Shown: piece by piece, positions 1 to 6,601 of the stretch | How positions within the stretch are numbered: the first letter of the stretch is position 1 | Layout: each line of letters opens with the position of its first letter | Assembly: GCA_947072805.1 (NCBI GenBank) | Contig: CAMTJK010000081.1 | Coordinates: forward strand, 1-12,267 | Reading direction: 5' to 3' | Source of the DNA: an uncultured Prevotella sp. | GTDB lineage: Bacteria; Bacteroidota; Bacteroidia; Bacteroidales; Bacteroidaceae | Length of the DNA: 12,267 nt | The notes under the pieces: model-generated | What the model was told of the DNA's origin: nothing | Databases searched by the model: none | What the model saw: only the letters and a program-made list of their open reading frames with translations | Made by a program: the position numbers and the translations under genes

Positions 1-121
1 GCTGCATTCGGTCAATTGAAAACAAGTTTTCTTGACGCTCATTTGCACTATCTTTAAATAAGATAAGCTGCATTCGGTCAATTGAAAACAAGTTTTCTTG
101 ACGCTCATTTGCACTATCTTT
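1..121. repeat. 55-bp exact tandem direct repeat (two copies, 66-bp period)
   Basis: Positions 1-55 and 67-121 are identical over 55 bp, joined by an 11-bp AT-rich linker (56-66). Each copy contains an imperfect inverted repeat: GTCAATTGAAAAC (11-23 and 77-89), two A's, then GTTTTCTTGAC (26-36 and 92-102). Each copy ends with TATCTTT. In copy 2 the next base is G, giving a perfect Bacteroidetes -7 box; in copy 1 it is A. The linker also contains AAGATA (60-65), which is the inverse of TATCTT at 49-54. The window begins exactly at the repeat, so more copies could lie upstream. The unit resembles dispersed intergenic repeats I associate with Prevotella, but that is from memory and unchecked. 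Confidence 0.95.
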
Positions 122-122
122 G
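93..122 (+). promoter_or_regulatory. Bacteroidetes-type promoter for the cysE unit
   Basis: TATCTTTG at 115-122 is a perfect TAnnTTTG -7 box. The expected -33 TTTG is degenerate: TTTT at 93-96 lies 18 nt upstream, and TTGAC lies at 98-102. The predicted start is near 129, leaving an untranslated leader of about 105 nt before cysE. The right arm of the inverted repeat (92-102) overlaps the -33 region, so a protein bound there could block initiation. Copy 1 at 49-56 has TATCTTTA, a weaker match. Confidence 0.6.
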
Positions 123-128
123 CACGCG

Positions 129-234
129 GATAAAGAGCACAACGTGTTGCGCTATATATCCGAACCGGCGCAGGTTGCAGACAAAAGAAAAAGCATGCCG
201 GCGCACAACCGAACTTATATTGACACAACATTAG
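129..234 (+). promoter_or_regulatory. cysE leader with possible competing hairpins
   Basis: The roughly 105-nt leader contains a near-palindrome GCACAACGTGTTGCGC (137-152, one mismatch). It also has a short hairpin AACC(163-166)-GGCGCA-GGTT(173-176). GGTTG at 173-177 could instead pair with CAACC at 206-210, which would exclude the short hairpin. The octamer CCGGCGCA occurs twice (165-172 and 198-205). No known riboswitch was recognised, and no U-tract terminator follows. Any attenuator role is inference only. Confidence 0.25.
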
Positions 235-1125
235 ATGAGTACTCTCGACTTCACTCACATTCTGACAAGGACAATCAACGAATTGTCGGAACAGGAATCA
301 CTCAAGGGACTATTTCACCAACACCACGACGGAAATCCGTTACCCTCTTCGAAAGTTCTCGAAGAGATTATCGAACTCGTACGCACAATATTATTCCCGG
401 GATATTTCGGCAAATCGTCTGTCAATATAAGCACTCTAAGATATCACATTGGGGTAAACATAGAACGCCTGCACAAGCTGCTCAGCGACCAGATAATGGC
501 AGGTGTGTGCTTCTCGTGCCGCAACGACGAAGACGCATGCACGTCTGCATGCAAACTGAAAGCCGAAGCTCTCGCTGCAAGACTGATAGAACGGCTGCCC
601 ACCATACGAGCAATACTCGCAACCGACGTGGAAGCGGCGTACAACGGAGACCCGGCTGCCGAAAACTACGGCGAAATAATATCGTGCTACCCCGTAATAA
701 AGGCGCTCACCAACTACCGCGTGGCACACGAACTGCTGCGACTTGAAGTGCCGCTAATACCACGAATAATGACGGAAATGGCACACTCGGAAACGGGAAT
801 AGACATACACCCGGCGGCACAGATAGGACACCACTTCACCATAGACCACGGTACGGGTGTGGTGATAGGGGCTACATGCATAATAGGCAACAACGTGAAA
901 CTGTATCAGGGCGTGACTCTCGGAGCAAAGAGCTTCCCGCTCGACTCCAACGGCAACCCGATAAAGGGAATACCACGACACCCGATAATAGAAGACAACG
1001 TCATTGTTTACTCGAACGCCACAATACTGGGACGAATAACCATTGGACACGACTCGGTGGTGGGCGCAAACATCTGGGTGACGGAAGACATGAAACCGGA
1101 AAGCAAGGTATATAAAAAGGAATAA
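235..1125 (+). CDS. cysE: Serine O-acetyltransferase (296 aa)
   Basis: Catalyses acetyl-CoA + L-serine to O-acetylserine (EC 2.3.1.30), the committed step of cysteine synthesis, in the cytoplasm. Residues 1-170 form the helical N-terminal region and about 185-285 a left-handed beta-helix of hexapeptide repeats. The catalytic pair appears as D190 in GIDIHPAAQIG and H205 in IDHGTG, 15 residues apart as in E. coli CysE; a second family histidine is H249 in PRHP. The ATG is preceded directly by an in-frame TAG (232-234), so no longer start is possible. Two oddities: the protein ends KVYKKE, lacking the C-terminal Ile that E. coli CysE inserts into CysK, and the N-terminal domain carries a Cys cluster (C92, C95, C102, C106). 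It is the first gene of a likely operon with the methyltransferase 74 bp downstream. Confidence 0.95.
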   Translation: MSTLDFTHILTRTINELSEQESLKGLFHQHHDGNPLPSSKVLEEIIELVRTILFPGYFGKSSVNISTLRYHIGVNIERLHKLLSDQIMAGVCFSCRNDEDACTSACKLKAEALAARLIERLPTIRAILATDVEAAYNGDPAAENYGEIISCYPVIKALTNYRVAHELLRLEVPLIPRIMTEMAHSETGIDIHPAAQIGHHFTIDHGTGVVIGATCIIGNNVKLYQGVTLGAKSFPLDSNGNPIKGIPRHPIIEDNVIVYSNATILGRITIGHDSVVGANIWVTEDMKPESKVYKKE

Positions 1126-1199
1126 ATATATATATAAAAGGTATAACAAAAAAGATACAGGACAGACTCTTCTGACCATATACTACAAAGAACTTACAC

Positions 1200-2738
1200 A
1201 TGGAACAGGAATTTGAACTCATAGCCAAAACCTTCATGGGGCTTGAAAACGTGTTGGCAAAGGAACTCACCGAACTGGGCGCCAACAACGTGCAGACAGG
1301 ACGCCGCATGGTGTCGTTCACCGGCAACAAGGAAATGATGTATAAGGCGAACTTCCACCTGCACACAGCCATACGCATTCTCAAACCTATAGCACACTTC
1401 AAGGCAAAAAGCGCCGACGACGTGTATGAAGAGGTGAAAAAGATAGACTGGACACAATACATAGGCACCGACAAGACATTCGCCGTAGACTCGGTGGTGT
1501 TCTCGGAAGAGTTCAGGCACTCCAAGTTCGTATCGTACAAGGTAAAGGACGCCATCGTAGACCAGTTTCGCGAAGCTACGGGCATACGTCCCAACATAAG
1601 CGTGACCAACCCCGACCTGCGACTGAACATGCACATTGCCGAAGACCAATGCACACTGTCGCTCGACTCGAGCGGCGAAAGCCTGCACCGCAGAGGATAC
1701 AGACAGGAAAGCGTGGAGGCACCGCTCAACGAGGTGCTCGCCGCCGGAATGATACTAACAACGGGATGGCACGGCGAATGTGACTTCATAGACCCGATGT
1801 GCGGCTCGGGAACACTGCTCATAGAGGCTGCCCTCATAGCACGTAACATGGCTCCGGGACTGTTCAGAAAAGAGTATGCCTTCGAAAAATGGAACGACTT
1901 TGACAAGGACCTGTTCGACGAAATATACAACGACGACAGCAACGAACGAGAATTCAACCACAAGATTTACGGCTACGATATAGACATAAAGGCTGTAAAC
2001 ACTGCACGCCTCAACGTAAAGGCTGCAGGACTGACAAGCGACATAACAATAACGGAGCAAGACTTTAAGGACTTCACACAGCCCGAAGAGAAAAGCCTCA
2101 TAGTGACAAACCCACCATACGGCGAACGCATATCGACACCCGACCTGCTCGGCACATACAGGATGATAGGCGACAGACTGAAACACCAGTTCCAGGGCAA
2201 CGACGCCTGGGTGCTAAGCTACAGAGAGGAATGCTTCGAACAGATAGGCTTGAGACCGTCAGTGAAGATTCCTCTATACAACGGCTCGCTGGAATGCGAA
2301 TTCCGCAAATACCAAATGTTTGACGGAAAACTGAAAGACTTCCGCAGCGAGGGAGGCATAGTAAAGACCGAAGAGGAAAAGAGAATGATGGCGGAAAGGA
2401 AGTTTAAAAAGGAACGCGACTTCAAAAAACGAATGAACGAACCCGACAGAACTGCCGACGACGACAATGAAGAAGGCGACATACGCTCGTTCAAATTCCA
2501 TCACCGCGACTTCGAAAGCATACTGGCACGCGACAGACGACGCTCTGCTGGCGAACGCTCTGCCAAGGACTTCAAACGTAATGACAACGACAGACGAAAC
2601 AATGACCGCAAACCACGCAACAGCGGCGGACATGAACGCTTCGACCGCAGCGGAAAGAAATATGAACGCAACGGAAAAGGTGGCAAAGGCGGACGTGACT
2701 ACGGAAGAAAATATAACAGATATGAAGATGAAGACTGA
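1200..2738 (+). CDS. THUMP-domain class I SAM-dependent RNA methyltransferase, RlmL-N-terminal/YpsC type (512 aa)
   Basis: Probable 23S rRNA guanine-N2 methyltransferase (the m2G2445 activity of E. coli RlmL), by family. Residues 1-60 are an N-terminal ferredoxin-like region, about 60-155 the THUMP RNA-binding domain, and 165-375 a Rossmann methyltransferase. SAM motif I is DPMCGSGT (198-205), an acidic turn YGYDID lies at 257-262, and the catalytic motif NPPYGER is at 304-310. The catalytic core ends near 380 (family members are about 380 aa). About 130 further residues are charged and low complexity, rich in R, K, D, N and G, and end in acidic ED residues. This tail looks disordered and RNA-binding. 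The second half of E. coli RlmL (the RlmK domain) is absent. The gene follows cysE by 74 bp with no promoter box seen, and its stop lies inside the start of dpp4. The exact target base is inferred. Confidence 0.9.
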   Translation: MEQEFELIAKTFMGLENVLAKELTELGANNVQTGRRMVSFTGNKEMMYKANFHLHTAIRILKPIAHFKAKSADDVYEEVKKIDWTQYIGTDKTFAVDSVVFSEEFRHSKFVSYKVKDAIVDQFREATGIRPNISVTNPDLRLNMHIAEDQCTLSLDSSGESLHRRGYRQESVEAPLNEVLAAGMILTTGWHGECDFIDPMCGSGTLLIEAALIARNMAPGLFRKEYAFEKWNDFDKDLFDEIYNDDSNEREFNHKIYGYDIDIKAVNTARLNVKAAGLTSDITITEQDFKDFTQPEEKSLIVTNPPYGERISTPDLLGTYRMIGDRLKHQFQGNDAWVLSYREECFEQIGLRPSVKIPLYNGSLECEFRKYQMFDGKLKDFRSEGGIVKTEEEKRMMAERKFKKERDFKKRMNEPDRTADDDNEEGDIRSFKFHHRDFESILARDRRRSAGERSAKDFKRNDNDRRNNDRKPRNSGGHERFDRSGKKYERNGKGGKGGRDYGRKYNRYEDED

Positions 2739-4950
2739 CAAAAGTGCCGCCCCAAAGGTGGCACTTCTTTTTTTACTTTTAGCTCTAACTATGTCGGCAA
2801 CAACGGCAATGGCACAACAGAAAAAACTGTTTACGCTCGAAGACCTTAATTTCGGTGGCAACAACTACTATAACCTGCTGCCAAAAAACATGTACCTCAC
2901 ATGGTGGGGAGAACAACTCATGTATCAGGACGCCGAGGAATGGGGACGCGTGGACGTGAAGACGGGCACAAAAACACCGCTCGGCTCTCTCGACGACGTG
3001 AACGCAAAACTCGACAAGGAGAAAATAGTGTCGGCAATGAACGCCTCGTTCCCCTACCCCGACAAGCCGCTCGTGCTTCTCAGCAACAGCCGCATCCGAC
3101 TGCTGTACAACTGGCAGACAAAGACGGTGGAATGGCAATGTACGGCTGCCGGCGAAACGGAAAGACACTGGAACGCGAAGTCGAAAACGGTGGCTTTCGT
3201 TAGAGACAACCAACTGTGCGTGACACTCGCCGACGGCACTACACGCACACTGACAACCGACGGAAGCCGCGAAATAGTGTACGGACAGGCTGTTCACCGC
3301 AACGAATTCGGCATAATGGAAGGCATGTTCTGGAGCAACGACGGCAACAGACTCGCCTTCTACCGCATGGATCAGAGTATGGTGACCGACTATCCGCAAG
3401 TGAACACAGCCGAAAGAATAGCTGAACACGAACCCGACAAATATCCGATGGCAGGCATGACAAGCCACAAAGTGGAGGTGGGCGTGGCAGACATTGCAAA
3501 GGGAAGCATAGTGTACCTGCAGACGGGCGACAATACTGACCGCTATTTCACCAACATAGCATGGGCACCCGACAACAAGACTATATATATGTTTGAGCTT
3601 AACCGCGACCAGAACGACTGCTCGTTGGTGGCTTACTCTGCCGAAACAGGCGAAAAGCTCGAAACAATATACCGCGAAAGACATCCCAAATACGTGGAAC
3701 CGCTGCACCCCATCGTCTTCCTGCCTAAAGACAAGAGCCGCTTCATCATGCAAAGCCGACGCGACGGTTACAACCACCTATATATCGTGGACCTGAAAAA
3801 GCCGGTCAAGGAAACGGAAACGAAGACATCGACAGGAAGCTGCTGCACTCATCACTATCAGACTAAGCAGGTAACGCAGGGAAAATGGGAGGTATCAGAC
3901 CTCGTAGGCTTCGACAGCAAGGGCAGAAACGCCATAATATTATCTAACGAGCATCATCCGCTGCAATGCAACATATTCGCCGTAAACACAGACAACGGCA
4001 AACGGAGGGCTCTCGACAACGGCAAGGGATATCACCAGGCACGCCTGTCGGCTTCGGGCACACTGCTCTACGACAAATACAGCGAGCCCGACGTGCCACG
4101 CAACATAGAAGTGACCGACATTGCCACCGGCAAGCGCAACATGATACTGTGCGCCGACGACCCATGGAAGGAATACAACGTACCGACATACTCCTGCGGC
4201 ACGATAAAGGCTGCCGACGATTCTACCGAACTATACTACCGCATGGTGAAACCAGCCGACTTCACACCTGAAAAGAAATATCCTACCATAGTATATGTGT
4301 ACGGAGGACCACACGCGCACAACGTGGACGCACGATGGCACTGGATGAGCCGCTCATGGGAAACGTACATGGCACAAAAGGGTTACATAATATTCATACT
4401 CGACAACCGCGGCAGCGAAAACAGGGGAAGCGAATTTGAACAGGTAACATTCCGCCGTCTCGGTCAGGAGGAGATGAAAGACCAAATGAGGGGTGTAGAC
4501 TTCCTGCGCTCGCTGCCTTACATCGATAGCGAACGCCTGGGAATACACGGATGGAGCTACGGCGGTTATATGACAATATCGCTCATGACAAACTATCCCG
4601 ACGTCTTCAAGGTGGGCGTTGCCGGCGGACCGGTAATAGACTGGAAATGGTATGAAGTGATGTACGGAGAAAGATATATGGACACTCCGGAAAGCAACGC
4701 CGACGGATACGCCATGACAAGCCTGCTGTCAAAGGCAAAAGACCTCAAAGGACGCTTGCAGATAATCATCGGAATGAACGATCCTACCGTTGTACCGCAG
4801 CACGCCCTACGTTTTATCGACGCCTGCACAGAGGCAGGTACACAACCTGACTTCTTCGTTTATCCGGGAGAAGGACACAACATGATGGGACACAAGAGCG
4901 TACATCTGCACGAAAGAATAACACAATACTTCGAAGATTTCCTGAAATAG
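2722..4950 (+). CDS. dpp4: Dipeptidyl peptidase IV, secreted S9B serine peptidase (742 aa)
   Basis: Releases X-Pro or X-Ala dipeptides from peptide N-termini, probably in the periplasm. Residues 1-31 form a Sec signal peptide: a basic start, a hydrophobic VALLFLLLAL core, and probable cleavage after AMA before QQ. A beta-propeller follows (about 90-490), then an alpha/beta hydrolase domain. The triad is S612 in GWSYGG, D687 in GMNDPT and H719 in GEGHN. The spacings of 75 and 32 match, as I recall, S593/D668/H700 of P. gingivalis DPPIV. Y527 in VYGGPHA is the likely oxyanion tyrosine, and E195 in RNEFG sits where the family binds the substrate amine. The frame stays open upstream to 2467, but ATG 2722 (or 2728) is chosen because it places the signal peptide correctly. 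The start overlaps the methyltransferase stop by 17 nt, suggesting coupled translation. A Cys/His-rich insert (C374, C375, H377, H378) is unusual. Confidence 0.93.
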   Translation: MKMKTDKSAAPKVALLFLLLALTMSATTAMAQQKKLFTLEDLNFGGNNYYNLLPKNMYLTWWGEQLMYQDAEEWGRVDVKTGTKTPLGSLDDVNAKLDKEKIVSAMNASFPYPDKPLVLLSNSRIRLLYNWQTKTVEWQCTAAGETERHWNAKSKTVAFVRDNQLCVTLADGTTRTLTTDGSREIVYGQAVHRNEFGIMEGMFWSNDGNRLAFYRMDQSMVTDYPQVNTAERIAEHEPDKYPMAGMTSHKVEVGVADIAKGSIVYLQTGDNTDRYFTNIAWAPDNKTIYMFELNRDQNDCSLVAYSAETGEKLETIYRERHPKYVEPLHPIVFLPKDKSRFIMQSRRDGYNHLYIVDLKKPVKETETKTSTGSCCTHHYQTKQVTQGKWEVSDLVGFDSKGRNAIILSNEHHPLQCNIFAVNTDNGKRRALDNGKGYHQARLSASGTLLYDKYSEPDVPRNIEVTDIATGKRNMILCADDPWKEYNVPTYSCGTIKAADDSTELYYRMVKPADFTPEKKYPTIVYVYGGPHAHNVDARWHWMSRSWETYMAQKGYIIFILDNRGSENRGSEFEQVTFRRLGQEEMKDQMRGVDFLRSLPYIDSERLGIHGWSYGGYMTISLMTNYPDVFKVGVAGGPVIDWKWYEVMYGERYMDTPESNADGYAMTSLLSKAKDLKGRLQIIIGMNDPTVVPQHALRFIDACTEAGTQPDFFVYPGEGHNMMGHKSVHLHERITQYFEDFLK

Positions 4951-4966
4951 TCCAAACAGGATTGAA

Positions 4967-5959
4967 TTAATCCGCGTCTGTAACGGCGTCACTGTCACGT
5001 GTGGCACCGATATTGGCGCGGATATTTCGCATCAGCCCCTCATATTTGGCTCTTTTCACCGCACTGCCCTTGAAAAGCCTTCGGTAAGTCTCCGGAGTGA
5101 GGTCGTGCCAACGTTCCTTTGTCATCTGCAGAAGTTCGGCAGAGGGCTGAAGGAGCGGTTCGGTGGCTGTTGGCGCAAAGCGGTTCCATGGACAAGCCTG
5201 CAGACAGCGGTCGCATCCGTAGATAGTGCCGCGCATGGAGGATGCCACGGAGGATGGTATCGGTCCGCGGTTTTCTATGGTAAGATACGACAAACAGCGT
5301 GCGGCGGAAAATGTTGTTGTGGAATGTGGACAGCCGTCAGGACACGGTGAAGCCGCATTTTGCAGGGCATGGGTGGGACAAGCGTCCACACAAGCCCGAC
5401 AATTTCCGCAGCGCGGTGTGACGGGACTGTCGTAATCGAGTTCTATATCGAGGAAGAGTTCACCGAGAAAAAACATGCTTCCTGCCTGGGGAATGATGAG
5501 CTGTCGGTTGCGTCCCACCCATCCCAGTCCTGCCTGCACCGCCCAGTAGCGTTCGAGTACGGGGGCGCTGTCACAGAAGGCACGGTAAGCAATGGGACGT
5601 ATGGCTGCAATGGAGGCGGCAAGGCTATGAAGTTTCTGTTTCACCACATCGTGATAATCGGCTCCATAGGCATAGGCTGCTATCTGATATTCGTCTTCGG
5701 GAATACGGTGTGACGGGGCGTAGGCAAGGGCTACGCTCACTATGCTCTTCACTCCCGGCATGAGCAGACGCGGATCGAGGCGCATGTCGGTGTGATTGCC
5801 CATATACTGCATATCGGCATTGCCGCCGTCGGCAAGCCAGGCAAGCAGGCGTCGGGCCTCGTTAGCATCTACTGCCTTTGCCTCGGCTATGCCGGAAGAA
5901 AAAAAGCCGAGGCGTCGAGCCTCGGACTTTATGTGTTCACTGAGAGTTTTGCCTTCCAT
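4967..5959 (-). CDS. queG: Epoxyqueuosine reductase QueG (330 aa)
   Basis: Reduces epoxyqueuosine to queuosine in the anticodon of tRNA (Asp, Asn, His, Tyr), using cobalamin and two [4Fe-4S] clusters, in the cytoplasm. The cobalamin-binding region spans about residues 1-170 and includes D130 in DSAPVLE, the proposed proton donor, followed by GLGWVGRN. Cluster cysteines are C184, C187, C190 and C194 in a CxxCxxCxxxCP motif, then C222, C249, C252 and C256. Between the motifs is an insert with two extra cysteines (C206, C210 in CPDGCPH), not part of the usual ligand set. I chose ATG 5959, 8 nt after the deacetylase stop. An in-frame TTG at 5971, overlapping that stop, would add four residues. 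It is the last gene of the leftward operon, and its end faces dpp4 across only 16 bp. Confidence 0.94.
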   Translation of the reverse strand: MEGKTLSEHIKSEARRLGFFSSGIAEAKAVDANEARRLLAWLADGGNADMQYMGNHTDMRLDPRLLMPGVKSIVSVALAYAPSHRIPEDEYQIAAYAYGADYHDVVKQKLHSLAASIAAIRPIAYRAFCDSAPVLERYWAVQAGLGWVGRNRQLIIPQAGSMFFLGELFLDIELDYDSPVTPRCGNCRACVDACPTHALQNAASPCPDGCPHSTTTFSAARCLSYLTIENRGPIPSSVASSMRGTIYGCDRCLQACPWNRFAPTATEPLLQPSAELLQMTKERWHDLTPETYRRLFKGSAVKRAKYEGLMRNIRANIGATRDSDAVTDAD

Positions 5960-5967
5960 CTGTCTGT

Positions 5968-6579
5968 TCAATCAAACACCTTGAATTCGTAGCCCTCCGC
6001 CTTCAGCCATCGTATGGCCTCGGGCAGTGCCACACGCAACTTGTCTATGCTCTTGAGCGAGTCGTGGAAGGTGATGATGGAGCCGTTGCGAGCATAGCGC
6101 TTCACGTTGTTAAGCACCCCTTCGGCAGTCATCCATTTTGAATAATCGCGTGTTACGAGGTCCCACATTACTATCTTGTATTTTCTTCCGAGCCACAGAT
6201 ACTGGTCAATGCGCATCCATCCGTGTGGCGGTCGGAAGAGATCGGTGTGAAGAAGCTCGTTTGCCGCCTCGGCATCTGAATTGTAATGCTGTATGGAATG
6301 CTTGAATCCGCCAATATGATGGAATGTGTGGTTGCCTATGCGATGACCGTCTTCCTTCACCCTACGGTAGAGCTCGGGATGCTTTCGCACGTTGTCGCCT
6401 ACCATGAAGAATGTGGCACGCACTCCGTGCTCCTTGAGAGTGTCGAGGATAAAAGGCGTTGCCTCCGGTATCGGACCGTCATCGAAGGTGAGATAGACAG
6501 CCTTTTCGTGCTTGTCCATTCTCCATATCGCTCCCGGATAGAGCCATCTCAACCATATTGCGGGTTGCTCTATAATCAT
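5968..6579 (-). CDS. NodB-domain polysaccharide deacetylase (203 aa)
   Basis: A metal-dependent carbohydrate esterase of family CE4 that removes N-acetyl (or O-acetyl) groups from a glycan; the substrate cannot be told from sequence. All NodB motifs are visible: TFDDGP (D33, D34), the HxxxH metal site (H84 and H88 in NHTFHH), RPPHG (116-120), the WDLVTRDY segment (139-146) and TFHDS with H172. No signal peptide is evident. The N-terminus (PAIWLRWLYPGAIWRM) is aromatic and hydrophobic but short, so the enzyme may be cytoplasmic or membrane-associated. AAAGG lies 3 nt before the ATG, one of the few Shine-Dalgarno-like sites here. The gene sits 22 bp after the DUF2723 gene and just before queG, so all three are probably co-transcribed. 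A close homologue in this setting is common in Bacteroides, as I recall. Confidence 0.9.
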   Translation of the reverse strand: MIIEQPAIWLRWLYPGAIWRMDKHEKAVYLTFDDGPIPEATPFILDTLKEHGVRATFFMVGDNVRKHPELYRRVKEDGHRIGNHTFHHIGGFKHSIQHYNSDAEAANELLHTDLFRPPHGWMRIDQYLWLGRKYKIVMWDLVTRDYSKWMTAEGVLNNVKRYARNGSIITFHDSLKSIDKLRVALPEAIRWLKAEGYEFKVFD

Positions 6580-6601
6580 AAACCTTTGAGCTTTACGTCA
6601 G

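Noticed and set aside
1..121. CRISPR array or integron attachment site
   Set aside because: Only two copies with an 11-bp linker, and no cas or integrase gene; the promoter motif explains it better.
120..746. Open frame of 208 codons overlapping the promoter leader and cysE
   Set aside because: It is out of frame with cysE and its translation is Arg/His-rich without family resemblance; it is a shadow of the real gene.
1126..1199. Separate promoter for the methyltransferase gene
   Set aside because: The 74-bp gap is AT-rich but contains no TAnnTTTG box, so operon transcription from the cysE promoter is simpler.
1001..1963. 320-codon minus-strand open frame opposite cysE and the methyltransferase
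   Set aside because: Ser/Cys-rich antisense translation of two well-supported genes, with no recognisable domain.
2467..2721. 85-codon in-frame N-terminal extension of DPPIV
   Set aside because: It is the out-of-frame reading of the methyltransferase tail and would place a non-hydrophobic extension before a clean signal peptide.
2785..3777. 330-codon minus-strand open frame opposite dpp4
   Set aside because: Antisense shadow rich in Val, His and Cys; the plus strand carries a full peptidase.
4959..4973. Bidirectional terminator between dpp4 and queG
   Set aside because: The inverted repeat has only 5-bp AT-rich arms, no U-tract, and lies partly within the queG coding end.
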